Source: Thermodesulfovibrionales bacterium
Lineage (GTDB): Bacteria; Nitrospirota; Thermodesulfovibrionia; Thermodesulfovibrionales; UBA9159
Direction of reading: 5' to 3'
Assembly: GCA_035686305.1 (NCBI GenBank)
Contig: DASRZP010000124.1
Coordinates: 1-46,993, forward strand
Length of the DNA stretch: 46,993 nucleotides
The notes beneath the pieces were generated by a model. It did not search any database, had not been told where the DNA came from, and was given only the letters and a program-made list of their open reading frames with translations. This document shows, in pieces, positions 26,047 to 34,492 of this stretch. Within the stretch, counting starts at the first letter, position 1; each line of letters starts with the position of its first letter. The translations under genes were made by a program, and so were the position numbers.

Positions 26047-26640
26047 TTAGGCTGAATCAGGCATTGCCCACTTTGCCAGATACAGTTCGCCAAGGGCTTT
26101 CATGACCTTGCGCGCATATTCGGGATCCCCTCCAACATAATCTATTAAGGCCTTCTCAAGGGTCTTGCCCCTCGACAGATACTTCTGCAGCACATACGCA
26201 CCTGAGGCTATATTCTCGGATATCTGGTAAAGGTCTTGTTTCTCGCGCACGATTCCCTGAGCCTTCAGTTCGTCAAGCCAGGCCCATGGTGATATACCCA
26301 TAAGGCCTATGGCGCCTTGTTTGCTCTTCGCCTTCGGGTTGAAGTTGGACTCTACCATGCAGATGGCCAGTATCAGATCAGCGTTACCATTGCGCACCGC
26401 AGCACGGTAAACTTCCGAGAGGATTTCCTCGGGCATCCCGGAGTTGTTCCTCATCCATTCCAGGATGACAGGGTTCATCTTTCCTGCCTGATAAACAGCA
26501 TGGAGCGGTTTGGCCAGGTCTCTCGCTGCAAATACCAGCGCAAACCCCGGGATCACGATGAGACATGAAAGGACAAGGGTCACCAGCAATATCTTCCTGA
26601 AGACCATCACCGCAAAGCCTTTCACATTCTTCTTCACCAT
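26047..26640 (-). CDS. Lytic transglycosylase-like (SLT domain) membrane-anchored protein
   Basis: 197 residues. A hydrophobic N-terminal segment (about 15-38) serves as signal or anchor. An SLT domain carries the catalytic Glu97 in ICMVESNFNPKAKSKQGAIG and continues with GLMGIS, NIASGAYVLQKYL and ALIDYVGGD. It should cleave peptidoglycan between MurNAc and GlcNAc. GAGGAGGTGTTT directly before ATG 26640 fixes the start; the frame upstream to 26760 is not needed. The 259 bases to the next gene upstream show nothing clear. Confidence 0.88.
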   Translation of the reverse strand: MVKKNVKGFAVMVFRKILLVTLVLSCLIVIPGFALVFAARDLAKPLHAVYQAGKMNPVILEWMRNNSGMPEEILSEVYRAAVRNGNADLILAICMVESNFNPKAKSKQGAIGLMGISPWAWLDELKAQGIVREKQDLYQISENIASGAYVLQKYLSRGKTLEKALIDYVGGDPEYARKVMKALGELYLAKWAMPDSA

Positions 26641-26899
26641 AAACACCTCCTCAGACGTCGGCAGGAGCTGACTCTTTCTCCTGCACACATCCTGCGTGAC
26701 AGCCTGAACTGCACCCATGGAGCAGAACGTTAACTCGGCTGTCGCTGTATATATCCTCAATGAGGTTGGTCCATCTGCTTTCTGAACCGTTCGGGTTGGG
26801 TTTTGTCAGGAGATCCAGGACTGGTTTATCTCTATGATAGAATCAGTCTAAACCACTTGAACCATAAAAAGCAAGCTCAAGAGAGTGTCAGATGCTCAA

Positions 26900-27232
26900 T
26901 TACGGACAGACCTCTTGAAAAAGCATCTCATCTCCTGATCCCCCCTTAACAGCAAACCATTCTGACCCGGCGGAACCCGTCCCTTCGAGAAGCCGAGCTT
27001 TTTTTCCCTTACAATCGATCTCGTACAGATATTTTGCGCCGTCGCTTTTGGCCCAAACTTTGACCGTATTCGTCTCACCCTTCTTCACACTCGCAGTATC
27101 ATAGGAGAAGGAATTTCCATAGGTGTCTTGCCGGAGGACTTTCCAGTCCGCCCCTTCAGCTTCAGCCAGGCCAAACGCAAAAACAGACAGGCAGAGAATG
27201 GTCGCCATGAAGAAACTTACATACCTTTTCAT
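26900..27232 (-). CDS. Small exported protein, surface-adhesin-E-like
   Basis: 110 residues. A signal peptide (about 1-27) is followed by a small beta-rich domain (DWKVLRQDTYGNSFSYDTASV, VKVWAKS, YLYEIDCKGKKARLL) that resembles adhesin protein E-like domains. Two cysteines (in IDCKG and the C-terminal EVCP) could form a disulfide. AAAGGAGGG precedes the ATG. Most bacterial relatives are uncharacterised periplasmic proteins, so the adhesin name should not be taken as function. Confidence 0.7.
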   Translation of the reverse strand: MKRYVSFFMATILCLSVFAFGLAEAEGADWKVLRQDTYGNSFSYDTASVKKGETNTVKVWAKSDGAKYLYEIDCKGKKARLLEGTGSAGSEWFAVKGGSGDEMLFQEVCP

Positions 27233-27359
27233 CTTCTTCCCTCCTTTCCCTTCCTGATATCATTTGTCAACACCTCACCCGCATGGTGTCTGATAGATAC
27301 ATCATAGCAGAAGAGAACTCGACAAAAAAGGGGATGGTGAGGAGAGAAGTGAAAAAAAG

Positions 27360-27368
27360 TGGTACAAT
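27360..27368 (+). promoter_or_regulatory. Extended -10 promoter before the GGQ-protein start
   Basis: TGGTACAAT (TGN plus TACAAT at 27363-27368) ends 7 bases before ATG 27376, with no Shine-Dalgarno between. It suggests a leaderless or near-leaderless transcript for the release-factor-like gene and greB. Confidence 0.45.
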
Positions 27369-27375
27369 GTAGTCC

Positions 27376-27813
27376 ATGAGCCTATTTTCGGTGAGCCGGT
27401 CTAAGGAAAGGGATCTGAAGGCGAAGATGGATACCCTGAACATCCGTGAGGAGGAAATCGAGGAGTCCTTTGTGCGTTCAGGGGGCAAGGGCGGCCAGAA
27501 GGTGAACAAGGCCTCGACCTGTGTCTATCTGAAGCATGTTCCCACCGGTATCGAGGTGAAGTGCCAGGAAGAACGCTCGCAGGCCCTGAACCGCTACAGG
27601 GCAAGAGTAATCCTCGCGAGAAAGATTGAGGAATTGATCAAGGGTGAGGAGAGCGCGGAGAGACTGAGGATAGAGAAGATCAGGCGTCAGAAGAGGAAAC
27701 GATCGAAGAGGGCAAAGGAAAAGATGTTGGCTGAAAAGAGGGCCATATCCAAAAAGAAGAGGCTCCGTTCACCCGTTGTCTTTCATGACGATCGAGCAAA
27801 AGGCGCAGGATAG
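27376..27813 (+). CDS. Peptide chain release factor-like GGQ protein (ribosome rescue type)
   Basis: 145 residues. The catalytic GGQ loop is in RSGGKGGQKVNKASTCVYL, followed by the family's HVPTGIEVKCQEERSQALNR and a long basic tail (KRKRSKRAKEK region). Codon-recognition domains of RF1/RF2 are absent, so it resembles ribosome-rescue hydrolases (ArfB/YaeJ, PrfH, mtRF-R), which free peptidyl-tRNA from stalled ribosomes. Which of these it equals is unclear. greB begins 4 bases after its stop. Confidence 0.88.
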   Translation: MSLFSVSRSKERDLKAKMDTLNIREEEIEESFVRSGGKGGQKVNKASTCVYLKHVPTGIEVKCQEERSQALNRYRARVILARKIEELIKGEESAERLRIEKIRRQKRKRSKRAKEKMLAEKRAISKKKRLRSPVVFHDDRAKGAG

Positions 27814-27817
27814 AGGA

Positions 27818-28330
27818 ATGACGACAGGACCTCACCAGAGAAAAACACGAGCTTCAGCATATATCACACCTCAAGGACAGAGGCGTTTGCATGAGGAACT
27901 GTCCTATCTCTGGCAGATTAAACGGCCCCAGGTTACTCAGGCTGTTGCTGAAGCAGCCGCAATGGGGGACCGTTCTGAAAACGCAGAGTATATTTATGGC
28001 AAAAAACAGTTGCGACAGATCGATTCGCGTATACGTTTCCTTGCACGGAGACTGAACGAGCTGGTCGTTGTAGACAGGGTGCCTGACGACAGGTCAAGGA
28101 TATTCTTTGGCGCATGGGTGAAACTTGAGGACAGTGACGGAAACGTATGCCAGTATCGTATTGTCGGTCCTGATGAGATCGATTCTGAAAGAAAGTCTAT
28201 CAGCATTGACTCACCCATGGCAAAGGCGTTGCTGCGCAGGGAAGAGGGTGACGAAATCGTGGTGTCGAGACCGAACGGAACAACGGCATATTTTGTGATA
28301 TCGATCCGGTATGAGTCATTTCCCCCGTGA
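27818..28330 (+). CDS. greB: Transcription elongation factor GreB
   Basis: 170 residues. An N-terminal coiled coil (YITPQGQRRLHEELSYLW to RIRFLARRL, with the acidic tip region MGDRSENAEY) precedes a C-terminal FKBP-like domain (IFFGAWVKLED, RIVGPDEID, ISIDSPMAKALL, GDEIVVSRPNG). GreB induces RNA polymerase to cut backtracked transcripts. ATG 27818 with AGGA 7 bases upstream fits; earlier in-frame codons at 27776 and 27785 overlap the previous gene. It shares a transcript with the GGQ rescue protein. Confidence 0.95.
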   Translation: MTTGPHQRKTRASAYITPQGQRRLHEELSYLWQIKRPQVTQAVAEAAAMGDRSENAEYIYGKKQLRQIDSRIRFLARRLNELVVVDRVPDDRSRIFFGAWVKLEDSDGNVCQYRIVGPDEIDSERKSISIDSPMAKALLRREEGDEIVVSRPNGTTAYFVISIRYESFPP

Positions 28331-28412
28331 GGATCACCATAGGGAGGTTCTGCCGATAAGCAGCGGACGAGCCCTAACGACAGCCGGACATCAGCTCGGA
28401 GTGGTGAGAAAA

Positions 28413-28451
28413 CGGTTTCGAGTGGCCATAGAAGTAGACCACCCGAAACCG
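28413..28451 (+). other. Stable hairpin in the greB-M1 peptidase spacer
   Basis: CGGTTTCGAGTGG (28413-28425) pairs with CCACCCGAAACCG (28439-28451) with one A/C mismatch and a 13-base loop. No T-run follows, so it is not a typical intrinsic terminator. It is the only clear structure in the 340 bases between greB and the M1 peptidase gene, apart from that gene's promoter. Confidence 0.45.
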
Positions 28452-28635
28452 GCCCCCCGAGGCCCTTCTCCCTCACTAACCTGAACAGCCTTAACGGGAG
28501 ATTACAGCTATTCTATCGGTCTTTTTCGGGAAAACTTTAGTCGTCACCCGATTCGTGAGTCGTCCTGCCGGAACCGGGTTTTTATCAACGCTGGTCGATG
28601 TTTCATAGCTGTGTAGCCGGTGAATCCACATCAGA

Positions 28636-28664
28636 TTCTCATGGAGAGGAATTTTTGCTATAGT
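28636..28664 (+). promoter_or_regulatory. Promoter directly before the M1-ChaN fusion start
   Basis: TTCTCA (28636-28641, 4 of 6), 17-base spacer, then TGC plus TATAGT (28659-28664), an extended -10. The hexamer ends 6 bases before ATG 28671. The nearest Shine-Dalgarno-like GAGAGGA is 20 bases away, too far to serve, so the transcript is probably leaderless. Confidence 0.55.
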
Positions 28665-28670
28665 GTCATT

Positions 28671-31655
28671 ATGAAAGGCCTTTTTCAGAGATCACTACGG
28701 TCATTCCCGGCAGTCTCGGCACTCGTCTGTCCGCTCCTTCTCATGAGTGCTCTGCCCTCATTCTCCGCGGATCTCCCCGATGTTACGACGTCCATATCCT
28801 TTGATTCCGGGGGAGCGTTGATGAAGGGCTCTACGGTGATTAGCGTACATCGCGACGGCGAGACCGTGATTCATACAGGGTTGCTGCAGATACGCTCCCT
28901 GAGGCTGAACGGGAGCTTTCTTGAGCCTGTAATAAAAGACGGAACGCTGAAAGTGAAAACGACACGGGGGAGCGCCATAGAGATTGAGTTTCAGTGTGCC
29001 TCAGACAAGGACGGCCCCTGCGTAATAAATGAACGGGGCATGTTTCTCACGAATACCTGGTATCCATCTCCTGAAGGACTCTTCACCCATCGGCTCAGTG
29101 CCCTCGTCCCCAAAGATTTTACGGCCCTTTCGGAGGCTGAAACGATCGTGGTAGACGAGAGACCTGAGGGGAAGCTCTTCTCCTTTTTCTTTCCTCATCC
29201 TGTGAATGGCGTAAATTTTATCGCAGGCAGGTACGCCGTCAGGACAGACATCCATAACGGCATCGAATTGTATGCTTACTTTTTTCCCGAGGACATCGGT
29301 CTCGCTGATACCTACATCGAATACACAAAAAAGTATCTGTCGCTCTATGAGGGGATGATCGGCAAGTTCCCCTTCAAGAGGTTCTCCGTTGTCGAGAACT
29401 TCCTCCAGACAGGATATTCGATGCCGACATACACACTCCTCGGACAGGATGTTGTTCGACTTCCGTTTATCGTCAAGACTTCCCTCGGCCACGAAATACT
29501 CCATCAATGGTTCGGAAACCTTGTCTATATCGATTACGAAAAAGGCAACTGGGCTGAAGGGCTCACCACCTATCTCTCCGACCATCTCTACGAAGAACAG
29601 GAAGGCAGGGGATGGCAATACAGAAAACAGATCATGACCGATTACGATAGCTACGTCAGTCCGGAAGAGGAGATCACCCTCAGGGACTTCAGGACGAGAA
29701 CGGACTTTGCATCGCGGGCCGTCGGCTATGGAAAAGGAGCCATGGTCTTCCACATGCTCAGGGGACTCGTCGGAGAGGATCTCTTTTACCGGTCATTGAG
29801 GGAGCTTGTCGAGACGAAACAATTCCAGGAGGCCTCCTGGGGAGACATAGAGACTGCCTTTGAGAAGATCGCCGGCATGGAGCTCGGCTGGTTTTTCAAG
29901 CAATGGGTTGACGGAAAGGGATCACCGCTCTTCGAGGTCATGGATACGACAAGAGGCCCGAAGGGCCTTCACTCCCTCGTCTCCTTCGACATCATCCAGA
30001 AAGGGCAGAAGTACTCCCTTGACGTCCCCGTCTCAGTCAAGGCAGAGAGGGGAGAGACGGGACAGATCCTGAAGGTCAGGGACACAAGACAGAGTTTTGA
30101 AATCTCTGTTGACGGGAATCCCGAGAGACTGGCAATCGATGAGAATTATGACCTCTTCAGGAGCCTCTCGAAAGACGAGACTCCTCCAGTCATCGCAAAG
30201 ATCCTCAGTGAACAAGAAGGGCTCCTTGCGCTCCCCGTTGAGGGAAAGGATGATCTCTACAGAGGAGCTGTGGAATTCTTCAAGGGAAGAGGCTATGCGG
30301 CAAAAAGGTTGAAGGAGATCAAGGATGAGGACATAAAGACAGCTTCCGTCGTTGTCCTCGATCACGAGAATCCTCTTCTCAAACGGTTGTTCGGAAAAAC
30401 AGACGCTCCTTCCAACGGACTGTCGATCACTGTCCGAAAGAACCCTCTTAACACCTCCAAGGTGATCGCGATCGTCGACACCGATTCCCGTGATGAAGTC
30501 GAGGCCTCGCTGGGGAAGATCACTCACTTTGGGAAATACAGCCTGCTCCTCTTTAGAGAAGGGAGGAACAGTGAAAAGAAGATCGCAGAGAGTGACAGGG
30601 GCTGGAGTATTCCGCTGAAGGAGAACGTTACCGGCTTTCAGGTCGCAACGGCGTTGACCCTCAATGACATTATCGAGAAGGTCTCCGGAAAGAGGATCGT
30701 CTATGTCGGAGAAGAGCACGACAGGTATGAAGATCATATGGCAGAGCTTGAACTGATCAGGGGTCTTTTCAAAAAGAATCCAAGGATCGCCATCGGCATG
30801 GAGATGTTTCAGAGACCCTTCCAGAAGGCCCTCGATGACTATATCGAGGGGAGCATCGAAGAGCCTGAGTTCCTGAAGTCTTCAGAGTATTTCAAGCGGT
30901 GGGGGTTTGATTACAACCATTACAAGAACATCCTGAGGTTTGCGAGGGACGAGAAGATACCGGTGATAGCCCTGAATATCAGACAAGAGATCGTGAGCAA
31001 GGTGTCGAGGAGCGGGATAGATTCCCTCACTGAAGACGAGAAGAAGGAACTGCCCGATGCCATGGACATGACCGATGAGGCATACAGAGAGAGACTGAGG
31101 GCGATCTTTGAGAGGCATGAGGGCGCAGAAAGCAAGAACTTTGACAATTTTTACCAGTCCCAGGTGATCTGGGATGAGATCATGTCACAGTCCATCGATG
31201 ACTATCTAAAGAAGAACCCTGACCGTCAGATCGTGGTCATTGCGGGCGGAGGACATCTTGCCTTCGGCTCCGGCATTCCCAGGAGGACCTTCAGGAGAAA
31301 CGGCCTCGATTACGCATTAACTCTCAATGATACCTCGGGAGAGCCGGGGATCGCTGATTTTGTCCTCTTCCCGAAGAGCCTCGACATTGTTCATGCCCCC
31401 AAGCTCATGGCACTCCTGAAGGAGGAAGACACAAGGGTGAAGATCACGGCCTTCCCTGAAAAGAGCGTTTCTGAAAAGGCAGGGCTGAGGAGTGGTGATA
31501 CCATCCTTTCCCTCGACGGGAAGAAGATCACCAGCGTCGATGACATCCAGATATTCCTTTTCTACAAGAAGACAGGAGAGACGATTAAGGTCAAAGTTCT
31601 GAGGAGACGATTCATCTTCGGCGAGCAGGAGCGGGAGTTTGACGTCACGCTCTGA
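28671..31655 (+). CDS. M1-family metallopeptidase fused to a ChaN-like domain and a PDZ domain
   Basis: 994 residues, exported by a signal peptide (about 1-33). The first half is an M1 aminopeptidase-like domain with zinc motif HEILH at 274-278 and a following Glu in NWAEG 18 residues later, in the region where M1 enzymes place their third ligand. The middle (about 660-905) is a ChaN/haem-binding-uptake-like domain (YVGEEHDRYEDH, GMEMFQRPFQ, IALNIRQEIV, VIAGGGHLAFG). The end (about 920-990) is a PDZ domain (AGLRSGDTILSLDGKKI). All three in one periplasmic or surface protein is unusual and suggests digestion of, or binding to, hemoproteins. ATG 28671 is chosen over GTG 28620. Confidence 0.85.
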   Translation: MKGLFQRSLRSFPAVSALVCPLLLMSALPSFSADLPDVTTSISFDSGGALMKGSTVISVHRDGETVIHTGLLQIRSLRLNGSFLEPVIKDGTLKVKTTRGSAIEIEFQCASDKDGPCVINERGMFLTNTWYPSPEGLFTHRLSALVPKDFTALSEAETIVVDERPEGKLFSFFFPHPVNGVNFIAGRYAVRTDIHNGIELYAYFFPEDIGLADTYIEYTKKYLSLYEGMIGKFPFKRFSVVENFLQTGYSMPTYTLLGQDVVRLPFIVKTSLGHEILHQWFGNLVYIDYEKGNWAEGLTTYLSDHLYEEQEGRGWQYRKQIMTDYDSYVSPEEEITLRDFRTRTDFASRAVGYGKGAMVFHMLRGLVGEDLFYRSLRELVETKQFQEASWGDIETAFEKIAGMELGWFFKQWVDGKGSPLFEVMDTTRGPKGLHSLVSFDIIQKGQKYSLDVPVSVKAERGETGQILKVRDTRQSFEISVDGNPERLAIDENYDLFRSLSKDETPPVIAKILSEQEGLLALPVEGKDDLYRGAVEFFKGRGYAAKRLKEIKDEDIKTASVVVLDHENPLLKRLFGKTDAPSNGLSITVRKNPLNTSKVIAIVDTDSRDEVEASLGKITHFGKYSLLLFREGRNSEKKIAESDRGWSIPLKENVTGFQVATALTLNDIIEKVSGKRIVYVGEEHDRYEDHMAELELIRGLFKKNPRIAIGMEMFQRPFQKALDDYIEGSIEEPEFLKSSEYFKRWGFDYNHYKNILRFARDEKIPVIALNIRQEIVSKVSRSGIDSLTEDEKKELPDAMDMTDEAYRERLRAIFERHEGAESKNFDNFYQSQVIWDEIMSQSIDDYLKKNPDRQIVVIAGGGHLAFGSGIPRRTFRRNGLDYALTLNDTSGEPGIADFVLFPKSLDIVHAPKLMALLKEEDTRVKITAFPEKSVSEKAGLRSGDTILSLDGKKITSVDDIQIFLFYKKTGETIKVKVLRRRFIFGEQEREFDVTL

Positions 31656-31834
31656 CATCACATTTTCCCTGACCAAATAGAGGCCTAAGCATTATTTATT
31701 GCCTTCAGAGTAGTCAGCAGGGAGAGGAGCTTCATAACCCTGCTGCTTATGCGTGACAATCGCAAGGGCAAGAGCGCCCTGTTCTCTTCCATGTGCAGCG
31801 TGAATTTCGATTGGGTCAACCTTATCGTCAGAAC

Positions 31835-31862
31835 TTGACATTCGTTAGGAGTCAGATATACT
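31835..31862 (+). promoter_or_regulatory. Promoter of sixA
   Basis: A perfect TTGACA (31835-31840), 16-base spacer and TATACT (31857-31862, 5 of 6) lie 81 bases before ATG 31944. This is one of the best sigma-70-type promoters in the window. Confidence 0.65.
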
Positions 31863-31943
31863 TCTCTTGAAGGGAAGCAAGAGGGCTAATGATCCGGACC
31901 ACCCTTGTAATACTCATGTGATTCTTTGAACAAGAGGTGCTCA

Positions 31944-32414
31944 ATGCTTCTTTATCTCGTTCGCCACGGTGAAGCCGAGGAGGAGAAGGGGGATCCGGCA
32001 AGGCCTCTCTCTGAACAGGGAATCTCTGCCACGAAGGCAACTGCCTCCCACTTGTCCCGGATGAAGATAAGGGTAAATCAGATTCTCCACAGTAAGAAAT
32101 TGAGGGCGAAACAGACAGCCGAAATAATCGCAGAACATCTTACCGCGGCAAGTTACAAAGAATTTACAGAAACCGATGGATTATCTCCGCTCGATGATCC
32201 TGGAACGTGGGATGACCGTCTGAAGTACCTGACGGACGACCTCATGCTCGTCGGACATATGCCGCATCTCGGGAAGCTTGCATCCCTGCTCCTCTGCGGA
32301 GATGGAGAAAAGGATATCGTTGCGTTCAGGCCGTCTTCTGTGCTCTGTCTCGAAAGAGACGAAAGATCACACTGGCGCCTGCAATGGATGATAACGCCGG
32401 ATATGATTATGTAG
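31944..32414 (+). CDS. sixA: Phosphohistidine phosphatase SixA-like
   Basis: 156 residues, histidine phosphatase superfamily. The RHG motif (LVRHGEAEE, residues 7-9) and the second catalytic His in LVGHMPHLG match SixA, as do RPLSEQG, ILHSKKLRAKQTAEII and the end LERDERSHWRL. SixA removes phosphate from histidines, for instance of phosphotransfer proteins. AAGAGGTG 7 bases before ATG 31944 decides the start. It converges on the Kai-operon kinase genes, so a link to their phosphorelay is possible but unproven. Confidence 0.9.
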   Translation: MLLYLVRHGEAEEEKGDPARPLSEQGISATKATASHLSRMKIRVNQILHSKKLRAKQTAEIIAEHLTAASYKEFTETDGLSPLDDPGTWDDRLKYLTDDLMLVGHMPHLGKLASLLLCGDGEKDIVAFRPSSVLCLERDERSHWRLQWMITPDMIM

Positions 32415-32846
32415 TTGTTAGGGGTTAGTCTTACAGACAATGGCTGATTATCCCGCAACTCTTACGTGCGAATACTTCTCGCCTGGGAGATCTCGCCAAT
32501 TCTACCCACTTCCGAAAGAAACCTCGATAGGTTTGTGCACTCTCACTGATTTCCTGTCCTTCCTGAATCTGAGATTGTCAGTCTTCCGACATTGGTGTGA
32601 GATTCTTTTGGAATTTTATGTCGAAGAGATTCTTTGAAGGTGAGATGTACACCTCTAAGACGCACCAATCAGGTTTTCGTTGACGCAAGGCTTTCGGCGA
32701 AACTCTGCATATTTCTCGTTCCCGCCCCCCGAATAATTCATCCACTTATCTTCGCTGCCGTCCTCCGCCAAGAACGCCTATTTTTTGTAAGTTAAAAAAC
32801 TGTACCTGGCAAAATGAAGGAGGATTCGTCCAAAAGACATGGCTCT
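32415..32846. other. Spacer without a supported gene between sixA and the Kai operon end
   Basis: Both flanking genes end here. Short reading frames exist but lack ribosome binding sites and protein-like composition. A weak A/T-rich inverted repeat (TTTTTTGTAAGTTAAAAAA, about 32780-32798) could mark a transcript end. Nothing else is seen. Confidence 0.4.
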
Positions 32847-34454
32847 CTATGTCCTCTTCACAGGCAACGTAAAGTAGAACCGTGAACCCTTTCCCTTCTC
32901 CGATTCCACCCATATCCTTCCGCCATGCAGTTCGACGATTTTTTTGCATGTGGCCAGCCCTATTCCGCTGCCGGGCGTTCGTTTCATCCCCGGTATTCTC
33001 TTGAACATCTGAAATACCGCCCCAGCATATTCCGTTGGGATGCCGATCCCGTTATCACTTATACAAAAGGTATGTTCGTCTGCTTGCAATTCAACCGCTA
33101 TATGGATCTCGGGGCGCATTTCTGAGCGGTATTTTATCGCATTACCGATAAGGTTCTGCAAGAGAAGAGATATAAGCACTGGGTCAACGAAGAGTTCCGG
33201 AAGCGAACCATGGGTGACAGAAGCTGATGATTTTTCGATCATGGAGTTGAGATTCTTAACGGCAATTTCCAGAATTTTTGTTATATCCGAATTCACAAAA
33301 GACGGCTGCCTGCCTACTCTGGAATACGAAAGAAGGCTCTGAACCATTTTTTGCAGATTCTCAGCGTTGCCCATTGCATCAGAGAGAATCTCAATCGCCT
33401 CGTCGTTAACCCCTGTTTTCAATCGCTTAAGGCTGAGTTTGATAGCACTCGCAAGGGAGACAAGCGGCTCCTGAAGATCATGGGATGCAACTGAGGCGAA
33501 TTGTTCGAGGTCTCTATTGCTCAGTTCAAGTTCGGATGATTTCCTTCTAAGATTATCCGCAGCTATCCTGCATTCCTCATAGAGCTCCGCATTTTCAAGG
33601 GAAAGGGAGATGGAGGTAGATATCTTGCGTGCTGAATCGATCTCAATGTCGTCGAAGATGCGGTCCGAAAAATTGAAGAATGCGAGCGCCCCCGCGACGG
33701 AACGGTCCACATAAAGAGGGAAAAACATCGCTGCATGAACACCGAACCTCTTTGCAGCCTGTGGATTAAGACGGTCATCTGTCTGGGCGTCGACCGATAT
33801 GATCGGTATTCCGTCCTTTTCCAGGGAGCCAAAGGCCCTGAACTCTTTCCTCGGCAGTACGAAGTCCCTTAATTCATCGAGAAGTCCGTAGCTATATCTG
33901 ACGACAAAACCTCTTTCTTCATATCGGCCTATCAGGGCCGCCTCGCCAATAGATTTGGCTGCCTCGCTGACGCAGCGGTTCATAATTTCTTCGATGTCCC
34001 GCGTCGACATAATAAGATCTGTAATCCTATTGCGAGCCTCGCTGAGTTCCTCTATTTTCTGAAGACGCAATTGAACATGTTTACGGTTTATCGCGAAATG
34101 CAGAACTCGACGGAGCACGTCTGCCGTGAAATGGCCCTTTACAACATAATCCTGCGCCCCCTGCTCGATTGCACTTTCCCCGCTCATATCGTCGTCAATG
34201 CCGGTCAGAACCACAACGGCTGAATGTATGGTCTTACCCAGGATACTCCGAAGGGTGTCAAGACCCGCGCTATCGGGAAGGTTAAGATCGACAAGTACGG
34301 CATCGAAAGAATCCGCATCCAGAAGAGAAGAGGCAACTGAAAGACTATTGGCGTTACTCAGTTGAATCTGACCATCGGCCTTTTTCAACATTATCCTGAC
34401 GAGCTCGGCATCGGCGAGGCTATCCTCTATGAGAAGAACCTTCTTTGTTACCAT
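32847..34454 (-). CDS. Receiver-GAF-histidine kinase (last gene of the Kai operon)
   Basis: 535 residues, soluble. A receiver domain (about 1-125) has phospho-acceptor Asp56, Thr in VVLTG and Lys in DYVVKG. A GAF domain follows (about 150-295), then HisKA with phospho-acceptor His325 (ASHDLQEP), and HATPase with N434/N438, DNGIGI (468-472) and [19 protein letters not shown] kinase controlled by its own N-terminal receiver is a bacteriophytochrome/CikA-like layout without the phytochrome. AGGAGCGCG precedes the ATG. It ends the seven-gene run and could receive or read out KaiBC state; that is inference. Confidence 0.93.
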   Translation of the reverse strand: MVTKKVLLIEDSLADAELVRIMLKKADGQIQLSNANSLSVASSLLDADSFDAVLVDLNLPDSAGLDTLRSILGKTIHSAVVVLTGIDDDMSGESAIEQGAQDYVVKGHFTADVLRRVLHFAINRKHVQLRLQKIEELSEARNRITDLIMSTRDIEEIMNRCVSEAAKSIGEAALIGRYEERGFVVRYSYGLLDELRDFVLPRKEFRAFGSLEKDGIPIISVDAQTDDRLNPQAAKRFGVHAAMFFPLYVDRSVAGALAFFNFSDRIFDDIEIDSARKISTSISLSLENAELYEECRIAADNLRRKSSELELSNRDLEQFASVASHDLQEPLVSLASAIKLSLKRLKTGVNDEAIEILSDAMGNAENLQKMVQSLLSYSRVGRQPSFVNSDITKILEIAVKNLNSMIEKSSASVTHGSLPELFVDPVLISLLLQNLIGNAIKYRSEMRPEIHIAVELQADEHTFCISDNGIGIPTEYAGAVFQMFKRIPGMKRTPGSGIGLATCKKIVELHGGRIWVESEKGKGSRFYFTLPVKRT

Positions 34455-34492
34455 ATATCGCGCTCCTAATAGTATTATAAATTAATCGTGCG

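Noticed and set aside
32440-32637. 65-codon frame between sixA and the Kai operon
   Set aside because: No ribosome binding site, no family, unusual composition.
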